Assembly (NCBI RefSeq): GCF_000717995.1
Contig: NZ_JODM01000002.1
Span: 434,001 to 498,000, forward strand
From: Streptomyces violaceorubidus
GTDB taxonomy: Bacteria > Actinomycetota > Actinomycetes > Streptomycetales > Streptomycetaceae
Direction: 5' to 3'
Length of the DNA stretch: 64,000 nucleotides
The position numbers and the translations under genes are program-made. Below, piece after piece: positions 7,725 through 16,185 of this stretch. Position 1 is the stretch's first letter. Each line of letters starts with the position of its first letter. Under the pieces are notes generated by a model. It was not told the DNA's origin. It saw only the letters and a program-made list of their open reading frames with translations, and did not search any database.

Positions 7725-8980
7725 CGCGACACCCCCGCGCCGGGGTCGTCGTACCGCACCGTCACCGGCAGGCTCGCGGGTTCCACGGCGGGGCACCGTG
7801 CGGCGGGTGCGCGCAGGCGCAGCTTGCGGTAGAGCAGCGCGCGCATCCGGCGCCCGAACCGGCCGGGCTCCGAGGTGATCCGGGCCGCCACCCGCTCGTA
7901 CCGGTGCGCACGACGGAGTACGGAACTCCGTCTGAGCTGCTGCGGCACCGGGCGGTCGTCGCGCCACCGGGGCGCGAAGGACATCAGCTCGGCCATCGGG
8001 GAACTCGGGTCCAGGGCGGCGTCGGAACGGCCGGCCATCAGTACCGGTGCCCCCGTCATCGCGCCGTAGAGCGAGACCGAACCGTGGTCCCCCACGATGT
8101 GGTCGGCGGCCACCACCGCCCCCGTCCAGTCGGCGTGCGGGCTGAGCAGGAGCAGGCCCGCGCGCACCAGTTCGGCGAGCCAGGCGCGGACCTGCCAGTC
8201 GCCGTGGGCGTTCCAGACGTGCGGGTGCAGCAGCGCGGCGATCCGGTACTCGTCCTTGGGGACCTCGGTGACCAGGCGTTCCAGGGTGTTCCACCCGTGT
8301 CCCAGCAGCGAGTCGGGCCCCCAGGTGGAGCAGGCCAGGACCAGGCGCCGACGGCCCTTGACGCCCAGGGCCTCCCGGTACAGGGCCCGGAAGGGCAGGC
8401 TCGCCGCCATGCGGTCGAAGCACGGATCGCCCACCACCTCGGCGGCCGGCACGGCTTCGGGACAGTCCCGTCCGAGCCGGGCCAGCTCCTCCTGGTGGGC
8501 CAGCACGATCGCCTCGGGCACCACGGTGCCGTCCCGCATCAGGCGCTGCCTGCTGAACCCGTGGGCGCCGGCGCGCGCCGGCGGGTGGGCGCCCGGCAGC
8601 ACCGGGACGACCTTGTTGTGTCCGGCGCCGTGCGGGAGCACCACCACGGGCGCCTGCACATCGTGCAGGTTGCCGTGACCGGCGGCCAGTGCGAGGTCGA
8701 AGTGCGTCTGCACCGCCTGGCTCCAGGGCAGCACGAGGCCGCCCAGCCGTTCGAGGAAGGCGCCCACCCCGTTGCTGAACACGTCGGGCGCCTGGGTGAA
8801 GAAGGTCTGCACTCGGGTGTCGCCTTCGAGCGGGCGTATCGCGTCGAGCAATCGCTGGCCCGTGACGACGGTGTGCACCACGACCAGGAGCCGGCGGCGG
8901 CTGCGGTGCGTGGCCCAGCGTTGGACGTCCAGACGCACCGGCACGTGCCGCGCGTGCGGCTCCGGCACTGTCAAGCTCAT
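7721..8980 (-). CDS. Conserved protein with GT-B/CDP-glycerol-transferase-like C-terminal half, function unknown
   Basis: A 419-residue protein from ATG 8980, preceded by a GGGGGA ribosome site. The N-terminal part (RLLVVVHTVVTGQRLLDAI, then VQTFFTQAPDVF) and the later motifs APVVVLPHGAGHNKVV, LLHPHVWNAHGDW and VAADHIVGDHGSVSLYGAM resemble the two Rossmann halves of GT-B enzymes and CDP-glycerol glycerophosphotransferases, where an HG motif and a D-x-S/G-S stretch contact the nucleotide. The match is at fold level only, and the donor and acceptor are not evident. It is transcribed divergently from the SARP regulator at 9258 across 277 bp, a typical arrangement for a regulator and its target. 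Such proteins have, as I recall, sometimes been mislabelled as translation initiation factor 2; I see no basis for that. Confidence 0.65.
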   Translation of the reverse strand: MSLTVPEPHARHVPVRLDVQRWATHRSRRRLLVVVHTVVTGQRLLDAIRPLEGDTRVQTFFTQAPDVFSNGVGAFLERLGGLVLPWSQAVQTHFDLALAAGHGNLHDVQAPVVVLPHGAGHNKVVPVLPGAHPPARAGAHGFSRQRLMRDGTVVPEAIVLAHQEELARLGRDCPEAVPAAEVVGDPCFDRMAASLPFRALYREALGVKGRRRLVLACSTWGPDSLLGHGWNTLERLVTEVPKDEYRIAALLHPHVWNAHGDWQVRAWLAELVRAGLLLLSPHADWTGAVVAADHIVGDHGSVSLYGAMTGAPVLMAGRSDAALDPSSPMAELMSFAPRWRDDRPVPQQLRRSSVLRRAHRYERVAARITSEPGRFGRRMRALLYRKLRLRAPAARCPAVEPASLPVTVRYDDPGAGVSR

Positions 8981-9257
8981 CGTTGAGATCCCCCGGTCCT
9001 TCCGTATGGTCTTCGCGGCCGGTCTGCACGGCGGCGCCACGGCGCCGCCGGTACCGGGGTAATGCCCGGGCGGCTGGACGGCGGGCTTGCAGGAATCCTG
9101 CACTCCCGTGGGAATCGGCCGCCTCGTCCGTGCGCCCCGTCGCTGCTCCCGTGCGCCCGCGGCTCCACCCCTGACTCCTCCGCGCGACCGTAGAACAGTG
9201 GTTCGCATCACACCCTTGCCATGACCGTGGGAAGCGGCGCACCCATCGGGGGAGACG

Positions 9258-12200
9258 GTGGAACTTCTCGTTCTGGGACCTCTTGAGCTCTGGCACGACC
9301 AGCGGCAGCACGAACTGGGATCGCTGAAGGAGCGCTGTGTGCTGGCCGTGCTGCTGCACGCCCGTGGTGAGCCGGTCGCGGTGGACACGCTGGTGGATCG
9401 GGTCTGGGACGGTGAGCCGCCCCCGAGCGCGCTGGACACGCTGCACAGCTACCTCTCCAGGCTGCGGGGCAGGCTGCGGCGTGCGGTCGGGGACGAGCTG
9501 GTGCGGGTGGTCCGGCCGTCGTCCCGGCAGTACCAACTGCGTGCCGACCCCGACGACATCGACCTGCTGCGTTTCGGCCGACTGCGCTCGGAGGCGGTGG
9601 CCGCGGCCGCGCGCAACGACCGCGAGTTGGCCGTGGGGCTGCTGCGCACCGCCGAAGCCCTGTGGCGCGGCGAACCGCTGGCCGAGTTCGCCGACAACTC
9701 CTGGGCGCAGACGGCCCGGGTACGGCTGGCCGAGGACCACCGCCGGGTCCGAGAGGAACGGATCAGCCTGGAAATGGAGTTGGGGCGGCACGCGGACCTG
9801 GTGGGTGAGCTCCAGGAGCTCGCCTCGCAGAACCCGTTCGCCCAGCGGGTGATCGGCTCCCTGATGCTGGTGCTGTACCGATCCGGTCGCCACGACGAGG
9901 CACTCGCCGTCTTCCGGGACACCCGCACGCGCCTGCACCGCAGTCAGGGCATCGAACCGACCGCCGAGCTCCAGCGGCTCCATGTGCGCATGCTCGAACA
10001 GGATCAGGCACTCCTGCGGAGCGAGGCCGCGCCCCCCGCTCGCCTCGTGCCTTCCTCCTCACCGGCCCCTTCGGCCGCTCCCCCGGCTCCCGACCGGTCG
10101 GCGGAGCCCCGCAACTGCCTGCCCCGCGACACCCCGGACTTCGTCGGCCGGGTGAGCGAGCTGCGGATCCTGCTGGCCGAGGCCGCGACCGGCGACGACG
10201 CGCGCACCGCGCTGCCGGTCACCGTGATCCACGGGATGCCCGGCATCGGCAAGACGGCCCTGGCCGTGCACACGGCGCACCTGCTGACCCCCGCCTACCC
10301 GGACGCGCAGCTCTACGTCGACCTGCGCGGACACAGCGGTCAGCGGCCGCTGGAGCCGGCCGACGCCCTGGCCGGCCTGCTGCACGCCACCGGCCGGCCC
10401 GGTGAGCTGCCGACCACGGTGGACGAACGGGCCGCCCGTTGGCGCGAGTGGACCGCCCGGCGTCGTGCGCTGGTGGTCCTGGACAACGCACGGGACGCCG
10501 CCCAGGTGGCCCCGCTCCTCCCCGGCTCCCCCGCGTGCCGCGTCCTCGTGACGACGCGGAACCGGCTCGCCGGGCTGGAAGGGGCCGCGTCGCTGTTGCT
10601 GGACGGCCTGTCGGGGCAGGAGGCGGCGTCCCTGTTCGCCCGGGTCGCCGGGGCGTCGCGGGTGGCCGCCGAACCGGAAGGGCTGGAGCGGGTCGCGGAC
10701 GCCTGCGCCCGCCACCCCCTCGCGCTACAGGTCCTGGCGAGCCGTTTCCGGCACCGTCAGGCGTGGGACGTGCAGCATCTGCTCGACCGGCTGACGCGCG
10801 CGAGCCGGCCCCTCCAGGAATTCGACGCGCTGATCGACGCCGTCTTCCACTTCTCGTACACGGAGCTCAGCGCCCGGACACAGGAGTTGTTCCGGCTGCT
10901 GGCCCTGCACCCCGGGCCGGACCTCACCCTGTCCGCGGCCGCCGCGCTGGCCGGCCCGGACTTCGGCGGCGGACCCGCCCACCTCGAACGGTGCGTCGAG
11001 GAACTGCTCGACTGCAGCCTCCTGGAGGAGCCGGTGCGCGGCCGCTACCGCCTGCACGACCTCACCCGCTCGTACGCCGCCCAGGTCGGCGTGGACACGG
11101 ATGCCGAAGGGGTCCGGCGGTCCGCGACCGACCGCCTCGCCGCCCATTACCTGGCCACGGCACACCGGGCCGACCGGCTGGCCCGCCCGCACCGCCGCGC
11201 CGTACCCCTGCCGCTGCCCCAGGACACCGGGACCTGGTCCGGAGCCGCCGTCGCCCTCCGCGACGCGGACGAGGCCTCGGTGTGGCTGACCGTGGAACGC
11301 GCCAACCTCACGGCGGTCGCGCGTCTGGCCGCGGCGGAGCACCCGCGGTACGCGGTGCTCTACCCCTGCGTCCTGGCACGGAGCCTCAAGCTGTGGGGAG
11401 CGTGGGGCGTCGCCTCCGAACTCTTCGAGGCGGCACTGCCCGCCCTGCGCGCGACCGGCGACCGTGCCCTGCTCGCGCAGACCCTGACGGCCCGAGCCGA
11501 TCTCCTGGCACAGCGCAACCACGGCGAGGCCCTGGAGTGTGCGACCGAGGCCCTCTCGATCCACGAGGAACTGCGCGACGCGCACGGCCGTGCCGAGGCC
11601 CTGTTCCAGTCCGGCCGCGCCCGGCTCGCGGCGGGCCACGGCGACACCGCGCTGCCCGTCCTGGACCAGGCGCTCGCGCTGTACCGCACCGTCGGCGATC
11701 CCGCCGGGGAGGCCGACTGCCTCAACGTGCAGGGGGCGGCCCTGTCCTACGCGGGGAGGTACGACGAGGCGCTCGGCAAGGTACAGCGCATGGAGGCGAT
11801 CTACGAGCGGCTGCCCGATCCGCACGGGCTGGCCCAGGCGCTGAACAACCGGGGCGAGCTGCACTTCCTGAAGGGGCGCTACGAGGAGGCCCGGGACTGC
11901 TACGAGCGGTCCCTGGTGCTGATGCGGCAGTACGGCGGCCGGGTGGACCTGGCGATCCTGTCGACCAATCTGGGCGGTGTGCACCAGGCGATGGGCCGCA
12001 CGGACGAGGCGCTCACCCACTTCGAGCGGGCCCTCGCCGCCCACCGCGCCAGCGGCGACAGCCTGGGCGAGGCCGACGCGCTGATCCGCACCGGGACGGC
12101 CCACGCCCGCTCGGGGCGACGCGGCGAGGCCCTGCTGCACTTCACGATGGCGGAACGGATCGCCGTCGGCATCGACAACCCGTACGAGAGGCTGCGCGCC

Positions 12201-12485
12201 TTGATCGGCGCCGCGGACGTCCAGCGCGAGTCGGGGCGGCTCGACCTCGCCTCGCAGGGCTACGAGCGGGCGCTGGAGGTGGCGGAGCGGGCTCAGTTCG
12301 CCCTGGGAGCCGCGCAGGCGCTCGCGGGACTGGCCCGGACGGCCGCGCTGTCCCGCCCCGCGGGCCCCGCCGACGGATACGGCGCACAGGCCGCGGCACG
12401 CTACCGTTCCCTGGGCGCGGAGACGGAGGCGACGGACCTCCTCCGCTTCCTGGCGAGGCACCGTGCGAGGACCGCCACCACCTGA
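9258..12485 (+). CDS. AfsR/SARP-family transcriptional regulator (OmpR-wHTH, BTAD, NB-ARC, TPR)
   Basis: A 1075-residue regulator. Its GTG start is preceded by GGGGGAGAC. Residues 1-95 form the SARP OmpR-type winged helix (MELLVLGPLELWHDQRQ, then KERCVLAVLLHARGEPV), and about 100-250 the bacterial transcriptional activation domain (LSRLRGRLRRAVGDEL, AVFRDTRTRLHRSQGIEPTA). A proline-rich linker leads to the NB-ARC NTPase with P-loop GMPGIGKTA near residues 326-334 and RRALVVLDNARDAAQV as Walker B. The C-terminal third is TPR repeats (for example LNNRGELHFLKGRYEEARDC). AfsR-type proteins activate secondary-metabolite or developmental genes; ATP/ADP binding and TPR contacts tune activity. The likely targets include the divergent pair at 7263-8980, but no SARP heptad repeats were identified. 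Confidence 0.92.
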   Translation: MELLVLGPLELWHDQRQHELGSLKERCVLAVLLHARGEPVAVDTLVDRVWDGEPPPSALDTLHSYLSRLRGRLRRAVGDELVRVVRPSSRQYQLRADPDDIDLLRFGRLRSEAVAAAARNDRELAVGLLRTAEALWRGEPLAEFADNSWAQTARVRLAEDHRRVREERISLEMELGRHADLVGELQELASQNPFAQRVIGSLMLVLYRSGRHDEALAVFRDTRTRLHRSQGIEPTAELQRLHVRMLEQDQALLRSEAAPPARLVPSSSPAPSAAPPAPDRSAEPRNCLPRDTPDFVGRVSELRILLAEAATGDDARTALPVTVIHGMPGIGKTALAVHTAHLLTPAYPDAQLYVDLRGHSGQRPLEPADALAGLLHATGRPGELPTTVDERAARWREWTARRRALVVLDNARDAAQVAPLLPGSPACRVLVTTRNRLAGLEGAASLLLDGLSGQEAASLFARVAGASRVAAEPEGLERVADACARHPLALQVLASRFRHRQAWDVQHLLDRLTRASRPLQEFDALIDAVFHFSYTELSARTQELFRLLALHPGPDLTLSAAAALAGPDFGGGPAHLERCVEELLDCSLLEEPVRGRYRLHDLTRSYAAQVGVDTDAEGVRRSATDRLAAHYLATAHRADRLARPHRRAVPLPLPQDTGTWSGAAVALRDADEASVWLTVERANLTAVARLAAAEHPRYAVLYPCVLARSLKLWGAWGVASELFEAALPALRATGDRALLAQTLTARADLLAQRNHGEALECATEALSIHEELRDAHGRAEALFQSGRARLAAGHGDTALPVLDQALALYRTVGDPAGEADCLNVQGAALSYAGRYDEALGKVQRMEAIYERLPDPHGLAQALNNRGELHFLKGRYEEARDCYERSLVLMRQYGGRVDLAILSTNLGGVHQAMGRTDEALTHFERALAAHRASGDSLGEADALIRTGTAHARSGRRGEALLHFTMAERIAVGIDNPYERLRALIGAADVQRESGRLDLASQGYERALEVAERAQFALGAAQALAGLARTAALSRPAGPADGYGAQAAARYRSLGAETEATDLLRFLARHRARTATT

Positions 12486-12660
12486 TCGGGTGGGGGTGCG
12501 TGGACGCCCGGCGCCACCGGCTCCCCCCTCTGCCCGCTGCCCGGTGACCCCCCGCTGTGCCGTCATGAACCTTTTCCAGGCTCCCAGCCGTCTGTCGGGC
12601 GGAGAGCCGCAGCCGCGCCTCTCCGTCTCGGATCTGGTTCCAGCACGTGTGGAGGACAGC

Positions 12661-13413
12661 ATGACGCGAGTGAGAGCGGTTCCCCGGGGGCCCGGCCGGC
12701 TCAGACGGGTCGGTGCGCTGGTCGCGGCCTCGGTCGTCGCCTCGGCGGTGGCCGCGTTACCCGCCACCGCCGAGGCCGCCGAGCCGCCCGTCGCCCAGGG
12801 CGCCACCGCGAGCGACTGGACGTCGGCCGGGGCCAACGGGCACAACACCCACTCCACCGGCACCGAGACGGCCATCTCGCCGTCCACCGTGGGGAAGCTG
12901 ACGCCCAGGTGGACGGTGACGACGGGCGGGGACGTGTCCGCCACGCCGACCGTGGTGGGCGGCTACGTGTACGCGCCGGACTGGGGCGGGAACCTGTTCA
13001 ACCCCGCCGCTCTGGTCACCGGTTCCCCGGTGGTGGTCGACGGAGTCGCCTACGTGGGGATCTCCTCGAAGTCGGAGATCCTCGGCACCGAGCCCACCTT
13101 CCGCGGCAGTGTCGTCGCGCTCGACGCCCTGACCGGCAAGCTGCTGTGGAAGAGCTACACCGTGCCCGAGGGCTCCACGGGCGGCGCGGTGTGGGGCAGC
13201 AACCCGGCGGTGGACGAGAAGCGCGGCCTGGTCTACGTCGGCACGGGCAACAACTACAGCGTGCCCGACGGCGTCTGCAAGGCCCCCGAGGAGACCGGCT
13301 GCGAGCCCGCGGACCCGGCCAACCACCAGGACGCGGTCGTCGCCCTCGACACCGCGACGGGTGACATCCGCTGGGCCACCCTCAGCTCCGACACGTGGAC
13401 GCTGAACGGCTGA
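12661..13413 (+). pseudogene. Shrunken secreted PQQ-type beta-propeller gene (internal and 3' deletions)
   Basis: An open frame of 250 residues with ATG at 12661 and a good GGAGGAC site. A signal peptide (SVVASAVAALPATAEAA) is followed by SDWTSAGANGHNTHSTG and WTVTTGGDVSATPTVVGGYVYAPDWGGNLF, typical of secreted PQQ-binding-like beta-propeller proteins of around 500 residues or more. Directly after GGNLF the sequence jumps to NPAALVTGSPVVVDGVAYVG, which normally follows roughly a hundred residues later, and the gene stops at TLSSDTWTLNG, far short of a full propeller. So I read it as an in-frame internally deleted and 3'-truncated remnant. The leucine codon at 12757-12759 is TTA, the rare bldA-type codon. 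It could still yield a secreted polypeptide, but not a complete propeller. Confidence 0.65.
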
Positions 13414-13473
13414 GTGCCGGCCTTGGGTCCGACGGCGCCGGTCCTCGTACAGGACCGCGGAGAACACAACGGG

Positions 13474-13499
13474 GGGGGAGCCGCCCTCGCGGCTCCCCC
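13474..13499. terminator. Hairpin terminator between convergent genes
   Basis: An 11-bp GC stem (GGGGGAGCCGC at 13474-13484 and GCGGCTCCCCC at 13489-13499) encloses a 4-base loop, with no T-run. A smaller 7-bp hairpin (CGGTCCT/AGGACCG, 13439-13457) precedes it. Located between the plus-strand propeller remnant and the minus-strand micro-gene, it could terminate both. Confidence 0.6.
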
Positions 13500-13505
13500 G
13501 GCCCG

Positions 13506-13613
13506 TCAGCCGGCCAGACCGTTCTCGACGACCCACATCCACCGGAACGCCACGAACATCGTGGCGGCGGCCGGTGCGGCGAGGAGGGCGAGGACGATGG
13601 ATGTGCGCTTCAC
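13506..13613 (-). CDS. 35-residue hydrophobic micro-protein
   Basis: A very short gene: GTG at 13613, AAGGAG about 10 bases upstream, TGA at 13506-13508. The product begins MKRTSIVLALLAAPAAATMF, continues VAFRWMWVVENG and ends LAG. A positively charged N-terminus, a hydrophobic alanine/leucine stretch and an aromatic patch make it look like a single-span membrane peptide or a signal-peptide-like molecule. It sits between two decayed genes and has its own terminator 7 bp beyond the stop, which argues for a real transcript. Codon third positions are GC-rich as in neighbouring genes. Function unknown. Confidence 0.5.
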   Translation of the reverse strand: MKRTSIVLALLAAPAAATMFVAFRWMWVVENGLAG

Positions 13614-13825
13614 GGTTCACGTGCTCCTTGTACGGGGATGGCTCAGACGCCGGCGCTCTTCCTTGATCAATCCGACGACGAGCACACAACGTAGCGGCAG
13701 AGGCACCCTCGGGGGGCGGAACCGAGGAATTTAATCGGATCATCCTCTCGATGCCGGCGGGGCGCGCCTACGCTGGACGGCCTGAGCGACGGACGGAGTC
13801 CCCGGGAAGCAGACGAAGGAGTCCC

Positions 13826-14280
13826 GTGGAAGCAGAACTCATGGCGCTGATCGGGACCGGAGCGACCACGGTGGTCGGTCTCATGGTCACGGACGCGTGG
13901 GGGCAGGCGAAACAACGCGTGGTGGGGGCTCTTCGCCCCGGGCGGTGAGTCCGAGGCGAGCCCGGCGGCGTGGCCGGCGAGTTGGAGGAATCCCGTACGG
14001 CCCTCGTCGCGGCCGAGGGAGCGGCCGGCGAGGAGGACCTCAGGTCCGACGTGACCGCGTCGGTGCGGCTGCGGCTCCGCCGCCGGCTCGAGCAGGACCC
14101 GGGGCGGCCGAGGAACTCCGGCGCCTCGTCGACGAGTTCGCCCCCGCTGCCCCGCCACCGGGCACCGTGCACAACAGCATCACCGGTGGCAGGCAGGACG
14201 GCCCCGTCGTCCAGGGGCACACCTTCACCCATCTGACCTTCGGCACGGCCGGGGGTACGGCGCGCGATCAGGCCGACTGA
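13826..14280 (+). pseudogene. Frameshifted small protein with C-terminal amyloid-like motif
   Basis: A GTG at 13826 with GAAGGAG upstream opens MEAELMALIGTGATTVVGLM, followed by VTDAWGQAKQRVV, and stops at 13948. Three shifts restore one continuous protein. Near 13925 a base change in a G-run moves to frame 3 (LFAPGGESEAS). Near 13968 the frame returns at VAGELEESRTALVAAEG, continuing SDVTASVRLRLRRRLEQDPG. Near 14100 one lost G moves to AAEELRRLVDEFAPAAPP, then GTVHNSITGGRQ and GPVVQGHTFTHLTFG, ending at 14280. The recovered product (about 150 residues: membrane-like N-terminus, helical middle, C-terminal G-P-V-V-Q motif) resembles small Streptomyces proteins I have seen near NLR-like genes. 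All shifts are at G/C runs, so sequencing error is an alternative to true decay. Confidence 0.6.
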
Positions 14281-14306
14281 AGGCAAGGGCCTCGCTCGGC
14301 CGGGGA

Positions 14307-14714
14307 TCAGTCCCCCGCGGGCGTCAGCCTGAGCGAGATGCTGTTGATGCAGTACCGCTGGTCGGTCGGGGTCGGGTAGCCCTCGCCCTGGAAGACGTGG
14401 CCGAGGTGCGAACCGCAGCGGGCGCAGCGCACCTCGGTGCGCACCATCCCGTGGGAGCGGTCCTCGATCAGCTCCACCGCGTCGGTGTCCTTCGGGTCGT
14501 AGAAGGACGGCCAGCCGCAGTGCGACTCGAACTTGGTCGTGGAGGTGAACAGCTCCGCACCGCAGGCGCGGCAGGAGTAGACGCCCTCGGTCCTGGTGTC
14601 GGTGTACTCACCGGTGAAGGCCGGCTCCGTGGCGGCCTCGCGCAGCACGGCGTACTCGGCCGGGGCCAGCTCCGCCCGCCACTCCTCGTCCGGCTTCTCG
14701 ACGTCGTACGACAT
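14307..14714 (-). CDS. msrB: Peptide-methionine (R)-S-oxide reductase MsrB
   Basis: A 135-residue cytoplasmic repair enzyme that reduces methionine-R-sulfoxide in proteins with thioredoxin-type reductants. The full family pattern is visible: two zinc CxxC pairs (CRAC in YSCRACGAELF and CARC in VRCARCGSHLGHVF), the GWPSF substrate-binding segment, and the catalytic cysteine at residue 122 in RYCINSISL. Length is normal for a free-standing MsrB. The ATG at 14714 is clear. It lies 19 bp downstream of the murC stop on the same strand and is probably co-transcribed with it. Confidence 0.95.
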   Translation of the reverse strand: MSYDVEKPDEEWRAELAPAEYAVLREAATEPAFTGEYTDTRTEGVYSCRACGAELFTSTTKFESHCGWPSFYDPKDTDAVELIEDRSHGMVRTEVRCARCGSHLGHVFQGEGYPTPTDQRYCINSISLRLTPAGD

Positions 14715-14733
14715 GAGTTCTCAGCCCCTTACT

Positions 14734-16122
14734 TCACTTCGACAGCTCGTCCAGGATGCGCGGTCCGAGGTCGGTGACGTCGCCCGCGCCCATGGTGAGA
14801 ACGAGATCACCGGCCTTCGCCATTCCCGCGACCAGCGCGGGCGCGGCGTCCTTGTCGTGGACCGGGGTGACGTCCGCGCCCGCGGCCCGGGCCGCCTCGA
14901 CGATCAGCTCGCTGGTGATGCCCGGGATCGGGTCCTCGCGGGCCGGGTAGATGTCGAGGACGACCGAGGCGTCCGCGAGGGAGAGGGCCTGGCCCATCTC
15001 CTTGCCCAGCTCCTGGGTGCGGGAGAAGAGGTGCGGCTGGAAGAGGACCAGGATGCGGGCGTCGCCGACCGCGGCGCGCATGGCCTCCAGGTCGGCGGTC
15101 ATCTCCGTGGGGTGGTGCGCGTAGGAGTCGACGACCTGGACGCCGGCCGCCTCGCCCTTGAGCTGGAGGCGCCGCTTGACGCCGGTGTAGGCGGCCAGCG
15201 CGGGGGCCAGCTCGGCGGCGGGGATGCCGAGGGCCGCGCCCGCGGCGAGGGCGGCCACCGCGTTGTGGGCGTAGTGGCGGCCGGGGACGGAGACGGCGAA
15301 GGTCAGCTCGGTGCCGTCGACGACCACCGTGACCTCGCTCCTGAGGCCCTGCGGGACGACGGACAGGATGCGCACGTCGGCGTCCTCGGACTCCCCGTAC
15401 GTCACCGTCCGCACCGTGCCGGACAGGCGCCGGGTCAGCTCCCGGGCGCCCTCGTGGTCGGCCGCGATCACCAGGGTGCCGCCGGGGACGATCCTCGCGG
15501 CGAAGGTCTCGAAGGACTCGTAGATCTCGTCCATCGACGCGTAGTTGGCGTGGTGGTCCAGCTCGACGTTGAGGACGATGGCGACCTCGGGGGCGTACTT
15601 GTGGAAGCTGCGGTCGCTTTCGTCCGCCTCGGCGACGAAGATCTCGCCGTCGCCGTGCAGGGCGTTGGAGCCGGGCGCGTCCAGGTCGCCGCCGATCGCG
15701 TACGAGGGGTCCAGGCCCAGCTCGGACAGGGAGACCGCCAGCATCGAGGTGGTGGTGGTCTTGCCGTGGGTGCCGGCCACGGCGATGGGGCGCAGGCCGT
15801 GCATCAGGGCGGCGAGGGCGTCGGAGCGGTGCACGACCGGGATGCCCAGCTCGGCGGCGCGGGCCAGCTCCGGGTTGTCCTCGCGGATGGCCGAGGAGAC
15901 GACCACGCAGCTCGCGTCGTCGGCCAGGTGCTGCGCCGCGTGCCCGATGTGCACGGTGGCGCCCAGGGCGCGCAGCGCCTCGGCGGTCGCGGACTCCTTG
16001 GCGTCGCTGCCCGCCACCGCGGCGCCGCGCTGGGCGAGGATCTTGGCGATGCCCGACATTCCGGCGCCGCCGATGCCGATGAAGTGCGGTCGGTCCATGG
16101 CGGTAGGAAGGCCGGGTGCCAT
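14734..16122 (-). CDS. murC: UDP-N-acetylmuramate--L-alanine ligase
   Basis: A 462-residue Mur ligase adding L-alanine to UDP-MurNAc, the first amino-acid step of peptidoglycan stem-peptide synthesis. The N-terminal UDP-binding Rossmann motif is HFIGIGGAGMSGIA (about residues 13-26). The ATP-binding loop GTHGKTTTT is at 117-125. The central domain follows with EADESDRSFHKYAPEVAIVLN, and the C-terminal domain with DSYAHHPTEM and FQPHLFSRT. The ATG at 16122 gives MAPGLPTAMDRPHF; a second ATG eight codons on (MDRPHF) is an alternative start. It is located away from the mur/fts cluster and near msrB, as I would expect for Streptomyces murC. Confidence 0.96.
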   Translation of the reverse strand: MAPGLPTAMDRPHFIGIGGAGMSGIAKILAQRGAAVAGSDAKESATAEALRALGATVHIGHAAQHLADDASCVVVSSAIREDNPELARAAELGIPVVHRSDALAALMHGLRPIAVAGTHGKTTTTSMLAVSLSELGLDPSYAIGGDLDAPGSNALHGDGEIFVAEADESDRSFHKYAPEVAIVLNVELDHHANYASMDEIYESFETFAARIVPGGTLVIAADHEGARELTRRLSGTVRTVTYGESEDADVRILSVVPQGLRSEVTVVVDGTELTFAVSVPGRHYAHNAVAALAAGAALGIPAAELAPALAAYTGVKRRLQLKGEAAGVQVVDSYAHHPTEMTADLEAMRAAVGDARILVLFQPHLFSRTQELGKEMGQALSLADASVVLDIYPAREDPIPGITSELIVEAARAAGADVTPVHDKDAAPALVAGMAKAGDLVLTMGAGDVTDLGPRILDELSK

Positions 16123-16185
16123 GCGCTGTTCTCCCAGGGTGGTCCGTCGGTGGGCGCGCCCCCTCGGCGGGGGCGCGGCACCAGC

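Noticed and set aside
10725..12944. A long minus-strand frame opposite the SARP gene
   Set aside because: It lacks recognisable domains and its codon pattern mirrors the sense gene; treated as a shadow.
13970..14236. Separate 88-residue gene from GTG 13970
   Set aside because: It only makes sense as the middle segment of the frameshifted 13826-14280 gene; its last third in that frame is non-coding in character.
12486..14306. Insertion sequence or integrated element behind the eroded patch
   Set aside because: No transposase, integrase, terminal inverted repeats or target duplications were seen; deletions and frameshifts explain it.
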